This document shows positions 36,701 through 48,548 of a stretch of 64,000 bases of DNA, in pieces. Source of the stretch: Patagioenas fasciata (lineage: Eukaryota > Chordata > Aves > Columbiformes > Columbidae); contig NC_092521.1 in NCBI RefSeq assembly GCF_037038585.1, positions 56,519,898-56,583,897 on the forward strand, given 5' to 3'. A program made the position numbers and the translations under genes. The notes under the pieces were generated by a model. It worked only from the letters and a program-made list of their open reading frames with translations. It made no database searches and was not told the DNA's origin. Within the stretch, counting starts at the first letter, position 1. Every line of letters begins with the position of its first letter.

Positions 36701-39700
36701 ACACAACTTTATTGCTTCATTTAGCATGCAAAAAACAGCATGGCAGCTGCCAAGTCAGTAACCTTGAGCGGGATGTGCTGAGCGGACTATCTCATGTTTC
36801 CACTAGATGTCTCTGTAAATATGGGTCTGCTCTACTATTTTTTATTTTTCTTGAAGCAAGCATGGTGAAAGTATAATTGTCGGCCCTGAAGCAGACAAAG
36901 GCTGCTCTCAATAAAGAAGGCTGGATTTAAGGTGGAAGATGACTTCTCCTCCTTTGCTTTTTCCTCTTAAAAACCTCAAACCCTAGGCCTAATCAGTAGT
37001 GGCTTCCACCTCATGTTACTTTTTTAGCAGGAGGAAAAAGAGAGGTGTTATGTGCCAGGATGTGAAGTGACTTGTCGCAGATGTCATCTTTGCAGCTATC
37101 TCTAAGAGTGCTTGTCAGTATTGTGGTTCTTCCTAAACAGAATAACCTAATGTCATCCTGGTAATTTAGTGGCTTATTTTGGTGTTGACTGTGGTGCCCC
37201 AGGTAGCAGATGGAACATACTGGGATAATTAAGTAATGCCGCTGTGCTGTGGCATTACCAGTGGTTTCAGTATATCCTGAAGAAGCAGCTATATTATAAG
37301 AAATAAATACTCAATGGGTGGTACATCACTCTAGAACTTCTGTGTCTGTTTGGGATACCTTCAGGCTCCTGGTCAGGACTTCCACAGAATTACGTGAGCC
37401 AGGGTCTTGCTTTTCTCTGTGCGAATGTTTTTAATTCTGTTTTAGAGTTGATTGAGAACTAGCCCAAAGACTGGAATAAACAAGCTGTTTCTGAAAAGCT
37501 GCACTGTTAGCAATTGTCTTGCTGTAGTTTCCTGGCTTATAGTACAAATTGCCTTTCTCTCTTTTTAAATTAGACACGAAATGGAGTCACCACCCTGAGA
37601 CAAAAGAAGAAAATGGGAGTAGCTAACATCACATTTGATTTGTACAAGCTGAACCCTAAGGATTTTATTGGTTGCTTAAACATCAAAGCAACCTTCTATG
37701 AGATCTACTCTGTCTCATATGACATCAAATGTATGGGAGCAAAAAGTGTATTGCGGTAAGCATGTTTCCACTACTGGTGAGGCGTATGCATTAATGTAAA
37801 ATCTGTGTTTGCTTATTGATTCTGTGAAGCAGGTGTGTTCATAAATTTAGTAATTTTATTCTTACATACTGGCCAATGTACTGAATCCCCAGATTTCTTT
37901 GACTTATTTGAAGAATGCAGGAGGCTGAGGAAGAAGCAAAATACTCTTTGAGAGGGGTCTTCAAGGGGATGAAATGAGAGAGGAATTTGAGATCTGACGG
38001 CAGAGGTCTTAAAGCTTGTCCAGACTTAGCAATCACTGGTTGCCAAATGCATCACCTGAGCTACACGGAAGAGATGTGACACTGTCTACTGTCTTAATCT
38101 GAATTTATAATCTGTAGTAAGATTGTGTAATGTCACTTTTAAAACCAACTGGTCTCTAAGCAAACTAATGGAGCCTAACAAGGACCGCTGTTCCATGCAG
38201 GACCAATCTGTAGTTGGTTGTGTTTGGTAGAACTGGCTGTTGTGAAATGCTGTCTTATGCAGGAGCAAAAAGTGGTGGAGTCTTCTTCTCTGGAACCTGC
38301 TTTAGGTGAACCTGCTTGAGCAGGTGGTTTGGACTAGATGATCTCCAGAGATCCCTTCCAACCCCAACAATTCTGTGATTCATTTGTGAAAATAATACCT
38401 GTCCTCTCTGCTGCATTCAGTGTGTTGAAAGTCTGTACCTTGTCAAAACTAGCTGTGTCTTGCCCTGGTTGAGGAAAACTTCTGAGTTTAGACTCCTTCA
38501 CAAAGGTGCCCTGTTTGGCAGCTGTTTAAGCTGCAGCCCCGAATTTCTCTACCTGACCTTTCAAATTCTGGTTGAGACACAGTAGTGGAGAGTTGATGCA
38601 TTTTGTTACTTGAGGACAAGATCTGCTCTGTACAGGACAGATATATTTGCCTGTGAGGTTTTCACTTCCCCTGTGCAACAAGTAGTCTTTAGTTTGAAGT
38701 CTTCAAACAGTCCCTCCTCTCATGATGCAGCTATTAAGAATTGTAATGCTAATCTTGTTCCCTGTTTTTCTGTCTGACCTCTCCCACCCCACTTAGGTGG
38801 TCCCTTGCTTAATCTTTTAGGCTACAGCTGATGTGACTGTAGATGAGACCCATTTCTCTGGTAATGCTACAGTGATTCTCCAGCTATATGCTATGCCCTC
38901 TTGTAGCACTGGCTTCATTAGGGCTCTTTCAAAGCGAAGGGTTACCCTTGAACAGCTGCACTCTTCCAGTTCCTATGTTTGTCAAGTCTCCTGTGCCAGA
39001 ACAAACTCTGATTTCTGGCTATCTGCTATGGAGATGAGTATCAGCACTGGAACTTGCACTGTTAAAGAGAATTTGAAGTGACGGTTCTGCCTCCCTGCCA
39101 ACACAGGGCAGCTGGTCAGAAAAAAATGATACTGACAGACAGCTGAAGTAGCTGTGGAGTTCTGGAAGTGCTGTTATGTTACGGAGTTGAGCTGTGAGGG
39201 AAGTGCCAGTGTCAGGGTGGGAAAATAGTCCACTAGCGAAGAACAGGGATGACAGAATAGACAACTGTGGGTACTCTTGAACACAACAGTGAGATGGCAT
39301 GTCTCAACTTGCTATTTAAATTGAAGACAGATGATGTTTGGTTCTTCGTGTTGTCCCTCTGCTAATGAGATCCAAATTGTTAACTCTGATGCCCTCTCCC
39401 TGAGCCTTCCTGTGGAGTGTGAAGGGAAAGGACTTTAAAGTGCTGCAGTTGTTCATTGGGGAAAGGGGCTCAGAGCCTGCCAGATCTGATTAGTGCATTT
39501 CCCCTAGCAGTTTCTCCCTATAGTGTCCAACTGAAGGATCAAATGTCTGGTTCAACAAATAACTTCCTCTGTGGCTTAAGTGACAACTGCTCTTGTGTGC
39601 AAGTGACACACTGCAGCTGCTCAAAAACTCAGTACCAGGTGCAGCTTTCTTTACAACTGTAAAGCTCCTTGGTCTTGTACTATGTGGTGGAAGGAAGGAC

Positions 39701-41076
39701 ATACTGAAATGGCGTACGTGAGGGAAGCATGAACAAGGGGTACAGTGCGTTGGTTTGTTTTGTTTTGTTTTTTTTTTTAAGGCTTCCCAGGCTCTCTCAG
39801 TACAGGGTATTCTACTCTACTGAAGTGTTGGATTTTCACTGCAAGCTTTCTTCATCACAGTGGAAAAAAATGAGTTTTTAGGAAGAAGACTTTACCTTCT
39901 CTGCTAGAGCTCAAAGGAGAAGTGAATGGCAGCATAGGTTTCACAGCTGCATATTTTCTCAGACAAATTCAGAAAATCTTCCCCCTTTTTTGCAGAAGAG
40001 GAAAGCTGGTCTGGTTTCTGCATCCTCAGAAATGGATGCATTTCCAGTTTTGGAATTGTTCCAGTTCTTGTGTACCAAATCCCCAATGCCTCAGCTTCAC
40101 ACTTGTGAGGGCCTACTTAACTTTCAGGGGATAGGTCTTGAACATAGCTCTTAGTACTGATGTCCCCATTGTTTTGTGGAGAATAGAAGGAACACGCAGC
40201 TATAACTAAGCTGAATAAATGACCATTTATGATGACCTCTATTCCCTTGCAATCCTGTGGTGATCTACAATTTATATTGTAAACCTCTGATGCTTATCTG
40301 ATCTTAGTTTAGGGATCTGTACCGGTTCTCAGACAGTATTATATACTTGAACACTGATACTTACTAAATCTTTACAAAATAGAATAGTTGTGAACTGAGA
40401 ATTCTTAAGGTTTGCAGCTTAGACAACATTCATTTGCCCGGCTTCACTTGTTTTGCTGTTGGGCATCCACTGTAGTGTGATTGCTCAGCTTCAGATCTAA
40501 TTAAGTTTGATCTGCAGCTTAGAGATACATGCGGTGTTGTATTAGTCAATGGCCTAAAGGTGAGATGCAAGATGGATTCACACTGCAGGAATGCTGCTGG
40601 GCTCCCAGGCAAAGTTGTCTTCAGTGGTGCTCTGGTAGGTTGAGTGATGGCTTTGCAAAAAGCCTGTAAAAGTCTGATGGGATGACTGCCTGCTTTCTTA
40701 AATGTTTTTTCTGCTTCTGCCAACATGTCAATAGTTTTCTGTTAATCAATGGCCACAGAAGTGTTTTTTCTGAAGTTACAAAAAAGACAAGCTTATCAGA
40801 AGCGAGGAATGAGAGAGTTTTTAAATATATCTACCTAAATCATCCTAAAGGTGGTGTGGGTGGGGAGAAAGGAGTAATGTCATTCTGCTGGTGATTAAGA
40901 AAAAACAAAACATATTTTCTTCTATAATTAACTTTTCTTCTAGGAAGATACTTCAGCTAATGTCTCATGCAGCACAAATAATCGGACAATTTCTTCTCTA
41001 TACTGGAACGTATATGTTGCAGTTGATGGGTGAATATGATGAAGACGTCCCATGTAGAAGATCAAGGCGGGAGTAG
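30616..41076 (+). CDS. CIDEA: Cell death-inducing DFFA-like effector A, complete coding region
   Basis: CIDE proteins sit at lipid-droplet contact sites and the ER, where they promote lipid transfer and droplet growth; CIDEA is linked to fat storage and was first described as a DFF45-like apoptosis effector. Five exons join in frame: 30616-30653, 34799-34955, 35259-35405, 37574-37755, 40944-41076 (657 nt, 218 residues plus stop), against 219 residues in human. The start MEAAWDYAGSLVR matches human MEAARDYAGALIR. The CIDE-N domain (about residues 33-110) contains RPFRVSNASRSSRKG and VLEEDGTIVDTEEFFQSL, then DNTHFMVLEKGQKW. The CIDE-C domain includes ITFDLYKLNPKDFIGCLNIK and YEIYSVSYDIKC. The last exon encodes a hydrophobic, droplet-targeting-like segment and a basic tail. 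The linker after KGQKW is basic (RQKKK) and differs from human. No disruption is seen. Confidence 0.96.
30654..34798 (+). other. CIDEA intron 1
   Basis: This 4.1-kb intron runs from GTGAGT to TCTTAG. Its first ~100 bp are still CpG-rich. The rest is ordinary sequence with small A- and T-rich runs (for example a poly-A near 32651-32667). No repeat family was recognised. Confidence 0.7.
34799..34955 (+). CDS. CIDEA: CIDEA coding exon 2
   Basis: After TTGTCTTAG the exon completes the Arg codon and reads SLVSMGASVGAVTKQTLFPP, then LMPAGRPFRVSNASRSSRKG, then IVASSLQELISK, ending AAG before GTAGAG. It starts the CIDE-N domain, with its basic surface RPFRVSN..SRSSRKG. Confidence 0.94.
35097..35212 (-). 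mobile_element. CR1 LINE fragment in CIDEA intron 2
   Basis: ATCATTTAGGTTGGACAAGA, CCTTTAATATCGAGTCCAGC, CAAACCAAACACTGCCAAGT and CCACCACTAAACCATGTTGC match the avian CR1 3' region in reverse orientation. It occupies more than a third of the 303-bp intron and ends about 46 bp before the exon 3 acceptor. Confidence 0.88.
35259..35405 (+). CDS. CIDEA: CIDEA coding exon 3
   Basis: After TTTTTTGCAG the exon reads TLDAFLISAGIVTLVLEEDG, then TIVDTEEFFQSLDDNTHFMV, then LEKGQKWTQ, before GTAAGT. The acidic EEDGT.VDTEEFF strip is the complementary surface of the CIDE-N domain. Phase is 0 at both ends (49 codons). Confidence 0.95.
35406..37573 (+). other. CIDEA intron 3, nothing notable
   Basis: This is intronic sequence between two confirmed exons with no recognised repeat or gene. 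Confidence 0.65.
37574..37755 (+). CDS. CIDEA: CIDEA coding exon 4
   Basis: After AAATTAG the exon reads TRNGVTTLRQKKKMGVANIT, then FDLYKLNPKDFIGCLNIKAT, then FYEIYSVSYDIKCMGAKSVL plus CG of an Arg codon before GTAAGC. It encodes the inter-domain linker and most of the CIDE-C domain. Confidence 0.95.
37756..40943 (+). other. CIDEA intron 4
   Basis: This intron contains one short CR1 3' end (38295-38385) and a TTTTG/poly-T low-complexity run at about 39751-39779. No other gene was recognised. Confidence 0.65.
38295..38385 (+). mobile_element. CR1 LINE 3' end fragment
   Basis: CTGCTTTAGGTGAACCTGCT, TGAGCAGGTGGTTTGGACTA, GATGATCTCCAGAGATCCCT, TCCAACCCCAACAATTCTGT and GATT form the typical avian CR1 3' terminus in plus orientation, in CIDEA intron 4. 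Confidence 0.93.
40944..41076 (+). CDS. CIDEA: CIDEA terminal coding exon 5
   Basis: After TTCTTCTAG the exon completes Arg and reads KILQLMSHAAQIIGQFLLYT, then GTYMLQLMGEYDEDVPCRRS, then RRE and TAG at 41074-41076. The amphipathic to hydrophobic stretch matches the human droplet-targeting helix region LLRFLSYSAQVTGQFLIYLG. Confidence 0.93.
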
Positions 41077-44000
41077 TGAGCACAGCTGCACTTCTGATAT
41101 CGAATCCTTTTGCTTAAAGACATTATCTTGCCCAGTTTTGATTGTAATGATGTTATGGTAGAGGGATGTCCACTGATGTGAACTAACATTTTTCACACTT
41201 GGGAATGCTTGTAGGCCTTAGTCATAAAATAAGTGTTTGGTGTTCACAGGCAAAAGCAGCAAAAGGATGGGTGCCTCATGTCTGAGAATGCAGCAAAAGG
41301 GGAGAAGGCAGGTTTTTGCCTCAGCAAAAGTATACTTGGAAACTTGCCTGCTTTGTAACCAGTGGGATCAAAGCATAGTTTTTTGTTTTTTCCTTTTTTT
41401 GTTTGTTTTCATGGCTGTCTGTTTGCCTTGTGAACAGACTGGGCTGTAAGATGGTGGCAGGGGGTCTGTGTTTTTCTGGTTTTGATCCTTAACAGTATTG
41501 GTATTAGTGCCCAACTGGCATCGAGGTACAAAAGTGTGAAGTGTACTTCTTTATTGCTTCTGACAATGGAACTACACAATACAGCTGAATCCTGGTTCTC
41601 TCATTAAGTCTGATTTGAAGAAAGTGCAACTAAGCAGAAGCTTAAAATTTAGCCTTATTTCTCTTAAAGCAAGGAAAAACCTTTCATTATGACTCTTTAT
41701 ATCACTATAGCTCATAGCAGTTGAAGAAGCTGATGTATTTCTTTAATGGGTCTGATGTCTATTTCTTCCTGAAGTGTTGAATAATTTGCCATAGTTTCAT
41801 GAATGCAGCTTACAAGCAACCTGCTGAAGCTTTGCTCAGGGGTTAAATGATCACTTATGTAGTTTCTACTGTTCATTTACAAGATGATACTACATTCCAA
41901 GTTGTACTTGAGGTACATGTGAGAGATGCTGGATTTTGATGCCCCTGTGTTCCGGGGAGAGCAGCAGGACACTGCCTAGTCTTGTGTAACATCCATATGC
42001 TCTTAACTGGATATTTTGGGGTTTAGAGTTTCTCAAGACAAGCTGTATTAAAGGACAAAATTTGTAATCCTTAGGTAAAATTGTTCTTAATGTTTTCTAC
42101 AGTTTAGTGAGCCGCTAGCGTGACCAGCTTCCCACAAGCTTTTCCTCAACAGTGTAGAAAACTGGAAAACAAGCAGTGTTAGGTGCCCTGTATTAAAATA
42201 CAAACTTCCATTGGTGAAGGGAAAAAGCCCAACTTTGGTTGTTCATAGGTGTGGCTTTTAAGGTTTTCATTTACTTGCTCATGAATAATTTTAGTAAGTT
42301 GTTATATTCTTGCTTAGGACTGAAAGCTGGTAAGGAGACAGTGGATACAGTTAAATATGTCTGACCTGACAGCAGGTGCCACGTAGGAAGAGAAGCTCTG
42401 GTGACAGAGCGAACAAGTCGGGCAGGAGAAGAAAGCAGTGGGGGTGAAAGGGAAAAGACCAGTGTGGACCCCACATTGCCTGCCATGCCTCTGCTGAGAC
42501 AGGAATCTGTTAACTGTGCATTAACTGCACTCATCAGTTGGAGGAAAACCTAATCTAAAAGAGGAGCAGGTGGACTGCAAAGACCAAGACCAACCATCTT
42601 GGTTGAATGGATCTATTCTGACCTGTCAGCTGGGTGTGTGCCATGTCAAATGTCACTAATATGTGGGAATATTGCTCTCACTTTAATCTGCAAATTTCAC
42701 CTTCATAGGCTTATTTTTGCCTTCCCTTCATGGATGTGAGTTAGCCAGCTGGAACTGCATCTTTCAAATCACTGTTGTGATGAAAAGAAGCCTAAATCCA
42801 AGTGTTAAAGGGACTGATTTGGCAAGTTTGGCAGGTGTCTGCCTGTTTCTTCGGTAATGGTATTGCAAATCAGTAGACAGCTAAGAAAAACCTTGATTTC
42901 TGTTGTTTTGCATCTACTGAGTGTTGTCTGGAGCAGTGTGCCCTCCTCCAGCAAAGGGGAGGACTGATTCTTTCCTAATTTCTCACAGGGAAGAATGTCT
43001 GTAGCTTGCAGCACTGTCAGGTTTCCTTCAGAAGAAAACAATAAACTATTCTGAGAGTAATGAGGAAGAGGTTATATTAAAATGGAAGCTGTATACTTCA
43101 TCTGTGGTGCTCTTAACACCCTTCCTTCCTATCCCCCGCAAATGATTGTTGCTGTGATAACTGTTAGCCAAAGTCTTTCTACCCCATACCAAAGAATTGC
43201 ATTTAACTGATGCAGTGCAATGACTTTGTCAATAATTCTTTCAGCTTTCAAGGACCATTTATTCAATTAAAAAAAGCACATCTCTTGAAAGTAAACTCTG
43301 TGTAATGATCCTAAGAATATTTATGTTGCTAATGGTGGGAGCACCAACATTAAAAAAACAAAGCAACTTGCATAGCACAATATTGCTTTGTGTGAATTGC
43401 TTCTTCGACATCTGTAATAAAAAAAGCTTTTGCAAGTCTGAACTGTGCAGATCTCAAATTCCAGCCTTCTGTATCCAGAGGCAATTGTTACAGAACTAAC
43501 ACTCCAGAGGTTCCAATGGCACTGTCTGAGAACCTAATGTGATCTAAAATGTTAACTCAGTATGAATTTGCAACGTTTTGAAGCAGCTGCTGCTGTGACA
43601 GCTTAACACTTAAAACTTGAGCTGCTGAAGGTCATGGGAGCTGCAAAGTCTCAATCTCAGAACATCTCCCTCTAATTCAAAATGCAAACAGCTGAACAAA
43701 GTAACTCAGCTTTGATATTTTCTCAAAATGGGAGGTGTGTCTTGCAAGTTGTCTGAAATTTTTCTTTGCTTCTGGATCTTGTTTTGCCACAGGCTTGGTA
43801 TTTGAGGGATGATATTTGCTACTGTAGCAACTGCTTTCCAGAGATAAAGTTTTGGCTTTGGGTCAAACTGGAGGAGTTTGTCATTTTCTAGGTTGGAACC
43901 AGTTTGGGTTTTTTTGTTTTACAGAATGTTTAGAAGGCATAGCTTTCACTTCAGCTATGTGTGGTACACAGCAAAGAACTACTTCAGCATTATCTACCTT

Positions 44001-45949
44001 TCAAAAAGTTATATACAAGTTGTGTACAATATTTAGCAAGAGACAGAAAAACTAAAAGCACTGGCTTTTCACCACAGGTATCTAGAGAAGAAGCTAGCTT
44101 TTCCACTTGACACTTTCAGCTTTAACTTTTTCCCATAAACTGGGTTAATCTGCGATCCTTACTGTTGCAGTCGAGGCTGGTAGCAGTGTCATGTGGAAGG
44201 TGTGAAATGTGTTTACTGCCTCCTTGCTTGCACTGGCCCTTTTTGCCTGTTGCTTTGCATCACTTGCTAACAATGTACCAAGTCATACTCTCTAGTTACC
44301 AAAAAAGGAATTTTCACTGAAGTACTCGAACTTGTTGACTCAGACACTGTTCATGTTCTGCAGGCAAAACAAAGTTGCTCTCTTCATGACTGGAATGAAG
44401 AATCTAGTAGCTTTTTGTGTGTGTGTAATTTATCACTACTTCATTTCCTTCCTTTCATAAACCCATGAAGTTGTTGCTTTCTTCCACCTTCCTATTCTTT
44501 CAGGAGAAACAGGATTACAAGAGGAAAAGGCAAGGTCTAAATTCCTTAGATAATTTGGAATATGCTCTAGGAAACATCCTAAATCCCTTCCATACAGAGA
44601 AGGGCAAATAAAGGAAAATAGGATTTTGAGCTGGAATTTTTTTTTAGTACTGTGAGAAGATAGGTAGGTGCTAACAATTTAGGAAATGTTGGTAAGTCTG
44701 AATATTAACTGTGAAGTTAACTACATGTGATCATTTGTAACTGACTAGAATTATAACTAAATCATCTCAGCATGCCTCTTCCTGAGATAGCACTTGAACT
44801 AAAGGCACAAGCTTCTTTAATTAAAACCAAAGTAAAAAAGTATATTTTTGACCTGATGCCTCAAGTTTTACTGGAGGTATTAATGTGATTAACATACCAC
44901 TTCAGTTATGTATTAATAAGTATCCTTTTGGGTTTACAGGTTATCACTGCTTACTCTACCTTACCTTGTCATATATGCAGTTAAGATATTTATAAACTTA
45001 AGGATCACTGTTTTGCTAAGGGTGGAAATAGTGTTTTACCACTTCACAATTTTCAAGCTCAGTAGTTTAACTTGCTATCACAATTGAGGCAGGTGAGAAT
45101 TACATGTCAGTGTGGTGCCAATTTGAAGGAACACTGTCCATGAATAAATAAAATCAGATGGTGGCTTTGGATGTTGTCTCTATTAATTTCTAGAATAACT
45201 TATTCCTGAAATCATGAATGTTAATGGATCTGTGGTCTGGCACAGACAGTTTCCAAATGCTGGACTGTGGCAGTGAAGTAACTGGATACTGTTATGTGGC
45301 TCTTAACTCTTTACTGCTGACTTGCTTTCTGGCCTCAAAGAAGCTGTGCAAACTCTGTTTCATTTCATACAAAAGGAATGTCTTCTTCCGTCTTTTACCA
45401 AAGCTGGAAAAGACTACAAGCTACTGAGTACAGGAGACAGAAGTCTTCAGCATTCTCTGTTTTTCACTAAATACTGTAAGGATCAAGGACCTCTTTTTAT
45501 AATGCCTCATGAAAACTCCCTGTAGTCATTTACCTACAGATATACTAGTACACATTTGATTGCGGAAAAATATGAATTTAATTTAGTCAAAGATAGATTT
45601 GTCTGGTTTGGAATTAACTTAGTCTTCAGGAGGAATAGCATGCAAGTGTGATCAGTCTAGCACACTTCCATCTTATAAGTACAGTTTTGCAAAGCTTGAT
45701 TATTGAGCAGTTCTCTTGTGGGAGAACCTAGGTCTGATTTCTTGCAGTGGAAAAGCACAAAATAGCACTGTATTTAGCTTAGTGGTAAGGTGTTGATAGT
45801 GGGAGGTGCAGGGGTGTTATGGGGATGGCCTCAGTGAGTAGAGACTGGGGTTGCCTCTGCATGGTACAGAGCTGCTTCCAGCTGGCTCCAAAATGGACCC
45901 ACCATTGCCCAAAGCTGAGCCCTTCAACCAAGTTTGTGATGCCTCTGTG
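41077..45949. other. CIDEA 3' UTR and intergenic DNA
   Basis: Candidate poly(A) hexamers downstream of CIDEA include AATAAA at 43040-43045 and others near 44600 and 45140, but none can be chosen by eye. No further gene or confident repeat was recognised in this stretch. Confidence 0.45.
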
Positions 45950-46769
45950 TCGTAAGGGATAAAAAAAGTGCTGTGCAGCAGCTGTGAGAGAGGACTGAGC
46001 AAAATGGGGGAAAAAACAGCCCTGGAGACACAAAGGTAAGAAAGAAGGGGGAGGGGGTGCTCCAGGTGCCAGAGCAGAGATTCCCATAAAGCTTGTTGTG
46101 AAGACGATGGTGAAGAAAGTTGTGCCCCTGTAACCCATGGAGGCCCACACCAGAGAAGATATCCACGCTGCAACCCATGGAGGCCCCATGCTACAGCAGG
46201 TAGCTGTGTCTTGAAGGAAGCTGCAGCCAGCAGAGAACCCATGCATGAACAGGTTCCTGTCAAGAAAGCAGCCCAGGCTGGAGCAGGTTTGCTGGCAGGA
46301 CTTGTGACCCCACAGGAGACTCATGTTGGAGCAGTCTGTTCCTGAAGGACTGTACCCTGTGGAAGGGCCCCATGCTGGAGCAGAAGAAAAATGTTGAAAG
46401 GGAGGAGTAGTAGAGAGGAACTGTTGTGGACTGACCATGACCCCTATTCCCCTGTGCCACTTGGGGCCAGGGAGCGGAGGTGGAAGAGTTTGGAACGAAG
46501 TTGAGCTTAAGAAGGAGGAGAGATGGGGGAAAGGTGTTTTTAGTTTTATCTTTGTTTCTCACCGTCCTTCTCTAATTTACAATAAATTAATTTAATCTTC
46601 CTTGCGTCTAATGTGTTTTACTGGTGTTGCTAATTGGTGAGGGATCTCCATCTTTATCTCAACCCACAAGCTTTTTCATCTTATTTTTTTCCCCATGTCC
46701 TTTTGAGGTTATGGAGTGAGAGACTGGCTTGGTGGGCACCTGGCAGCCAGCCAAGGTTAACCCATGACA
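45950..46769 (+). mobile_element. Avian ERVL-type LTR, solitary and decayed
   Basis: The segment carries the features of a common avian endogenous-retrovirus LTR: repeated GCTGGAGCAGG-like units (46170-46390), GTCTGTTCCTGAAGGACTGT, ACCCTGTGGAAGGGCCCCAT, an AATAAATTAATTTAA poly(A) signal near 46581, TTTATCTCAACCCACAAGCT, and the terminus GGGCACCTGGCAGCCAGCCA then AGGTTAACCCATGACA. The left edge is uncertain. No gag, pol or env coding sequence was recognised next to it, so it is most likely a solo LTR. Confidence 0.75.
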
Positions 46770-48420
46770 AACATAAAACACTGAAAGTAAAAATAAGCAA
46801 AAAGACAGCTGTCTGTGCCATAGGTGACCAGTAAAATTGGAAAAAAAAATGAAATAAAAATCTGAGTGTTTTCTGAATGGCTTTTTACAGCTGTGTTTGC
46901 AGAGACTACATCCAGTCATACACAGACAGGATTATTATTTTCAGTTGTCATGATACAAACTTTACTAACCTCAGTCTCAAGTATGCCTTTTCTAAGGTTA
47001 TACATCTGTTTGAATTCATTTGTAGTAGGCCCTACTCCTAATGTATTCTTGGTTGGGAATATTTATTAATAAATATTAATTATCACTTGAAAGAACATTG
47101 AAATAGTACTGCTAGTTGTTTTATGAAAAAGCTAATTAAATTTAACACTAGAAATACAGTATGTCTTTATAGACTCCAGAATCCAGATAGTGCATTCTAT
47201 GTAGTTTCAACATAAAAAAGTTGATTGATCATCAGTTTTCTAAAAAGACTGCTTTAATAATCAGCATGCATTTTGTGAAGATTGTGTTTGGGTTCTTGTG
47301 AAAGTAATGTAACTATTGTCAAAGGTTGGTTGTGACTCTGTTGTGTGTTTAAAAAAAAAAAAAAAAAGCTTAGATCCTCAAAGAACAACTATATTTAAGA
47401 AAATAGTAGCTTAATGATGTGGGTAGTCAGTCTATTATAGACCCAGAGAAATGTCAGACATCGAAGTCCTTTAAAGTCTTAAAGTTAGGTATAATTATTT
47501 CTGACACATTTTATAATTACATTGTGAAGTCCATACTCCTTTATGTTAAAAGCACTTCTAATTACAAAGCATCTTCCCTTGCATAGGTCTGTGACTTGGT
47601 TTGCTGCTGCTCTTGATGAAGTAGTGGTTTCGAATGCTCTTCCTCCATCTCAAAAATCAGGAAAGAATAAGCAAGAAAACAATAAATAATCTTATTTAGG
47701 TGTAAGGACTACTGATTTATTATTTGAGCTAGAGAAACTGAAGTCTACTGTGCTCTCTATTTTGTTCCTGCAAAGTTAAAGTGCAAATGGCAGTATTTCA
47801 GTGAGCCCTGTACCAAATGTGCTTAATTCAGGTGCTCTCCCAGCTGCATCTGTCCTGGTTTCTTGCCCATTTAGGGAAGTTGCCTAGAGAAGCTGCCTAG
47901 AACAGTTGCAGAATATTGTTCTAATCTGCACTCAACTCTCTGAGTGATCATGCTTTCCACATAAAAGTCGGTGCCTTCCAGAATAACTGATGTGTTTTCA
48001 GAGATAAAAATGGGTTTGTTGTTGAATAATCAGTTATCTCTGAAATCACAAATTACTAAATAGTTGCTGAAAATGGCTAGCTATTCCAGTCACCTGGAAA
48101 AAACATTTCATCTTTCAATGGGATCATCAAGCTGGTTTTCCTCATAATTATAGGTATTTGCTGCAAACTACATGAAGATCAGAATTTCGTGTAGATAAAT
48201 ACAGCTTCACCTATGTGACCACTGAATTCAGTAAACAATTCTCTCAATTTCTCCTAGTCTTACCTGGTCCTGACATGGTACCATGTTTAGTTTTCACAAG
48301 AGTTATGAACAGTGAAAATAAAGCAGGTTTTATTACTAGTAGCACCAGCAATGACTAAAGGCAGTAGCGATCTAATGGATAAAACTCACCTTCGTTTCCA
48401 TTACTTGTACCTCTCCAAAG
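46770..48420. other. Intergenic DNA, nothing notable
   Basis: AT-rich sequence without a recognised gene or repeat family. A 17-19 nt poly-A run lies near 47350-47367. Confidence 0.5.
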
Positions 48421-48548
48421 AGTTGGTTGTGTTTTTTGGTTTTTTTTGTTTCCTGCGTTTTTTTGGTTTTGTGTGTGTGTTTTGGGGGGGTTCTTTTGTG
48501 TTTTGTTGTTGTTGCTGGTTTTTGTTTTGTTTGTTTGTTTTCTTTCCC
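48421..48548. repeat. T/G-rich low-complexity tract
   Basis: About 130 bp built mostly of T-runs, TTTG and GT steps with one G7 run. It creates artefactual low-complexity open frames on both strands. Confidence 0.85.

Noticed and set aside
45779-46438. A 219-codon open frame on the minus strand
   Set aside because: It is antisense to an ERVL-type LTR and has no retroviral or other protein similarity.
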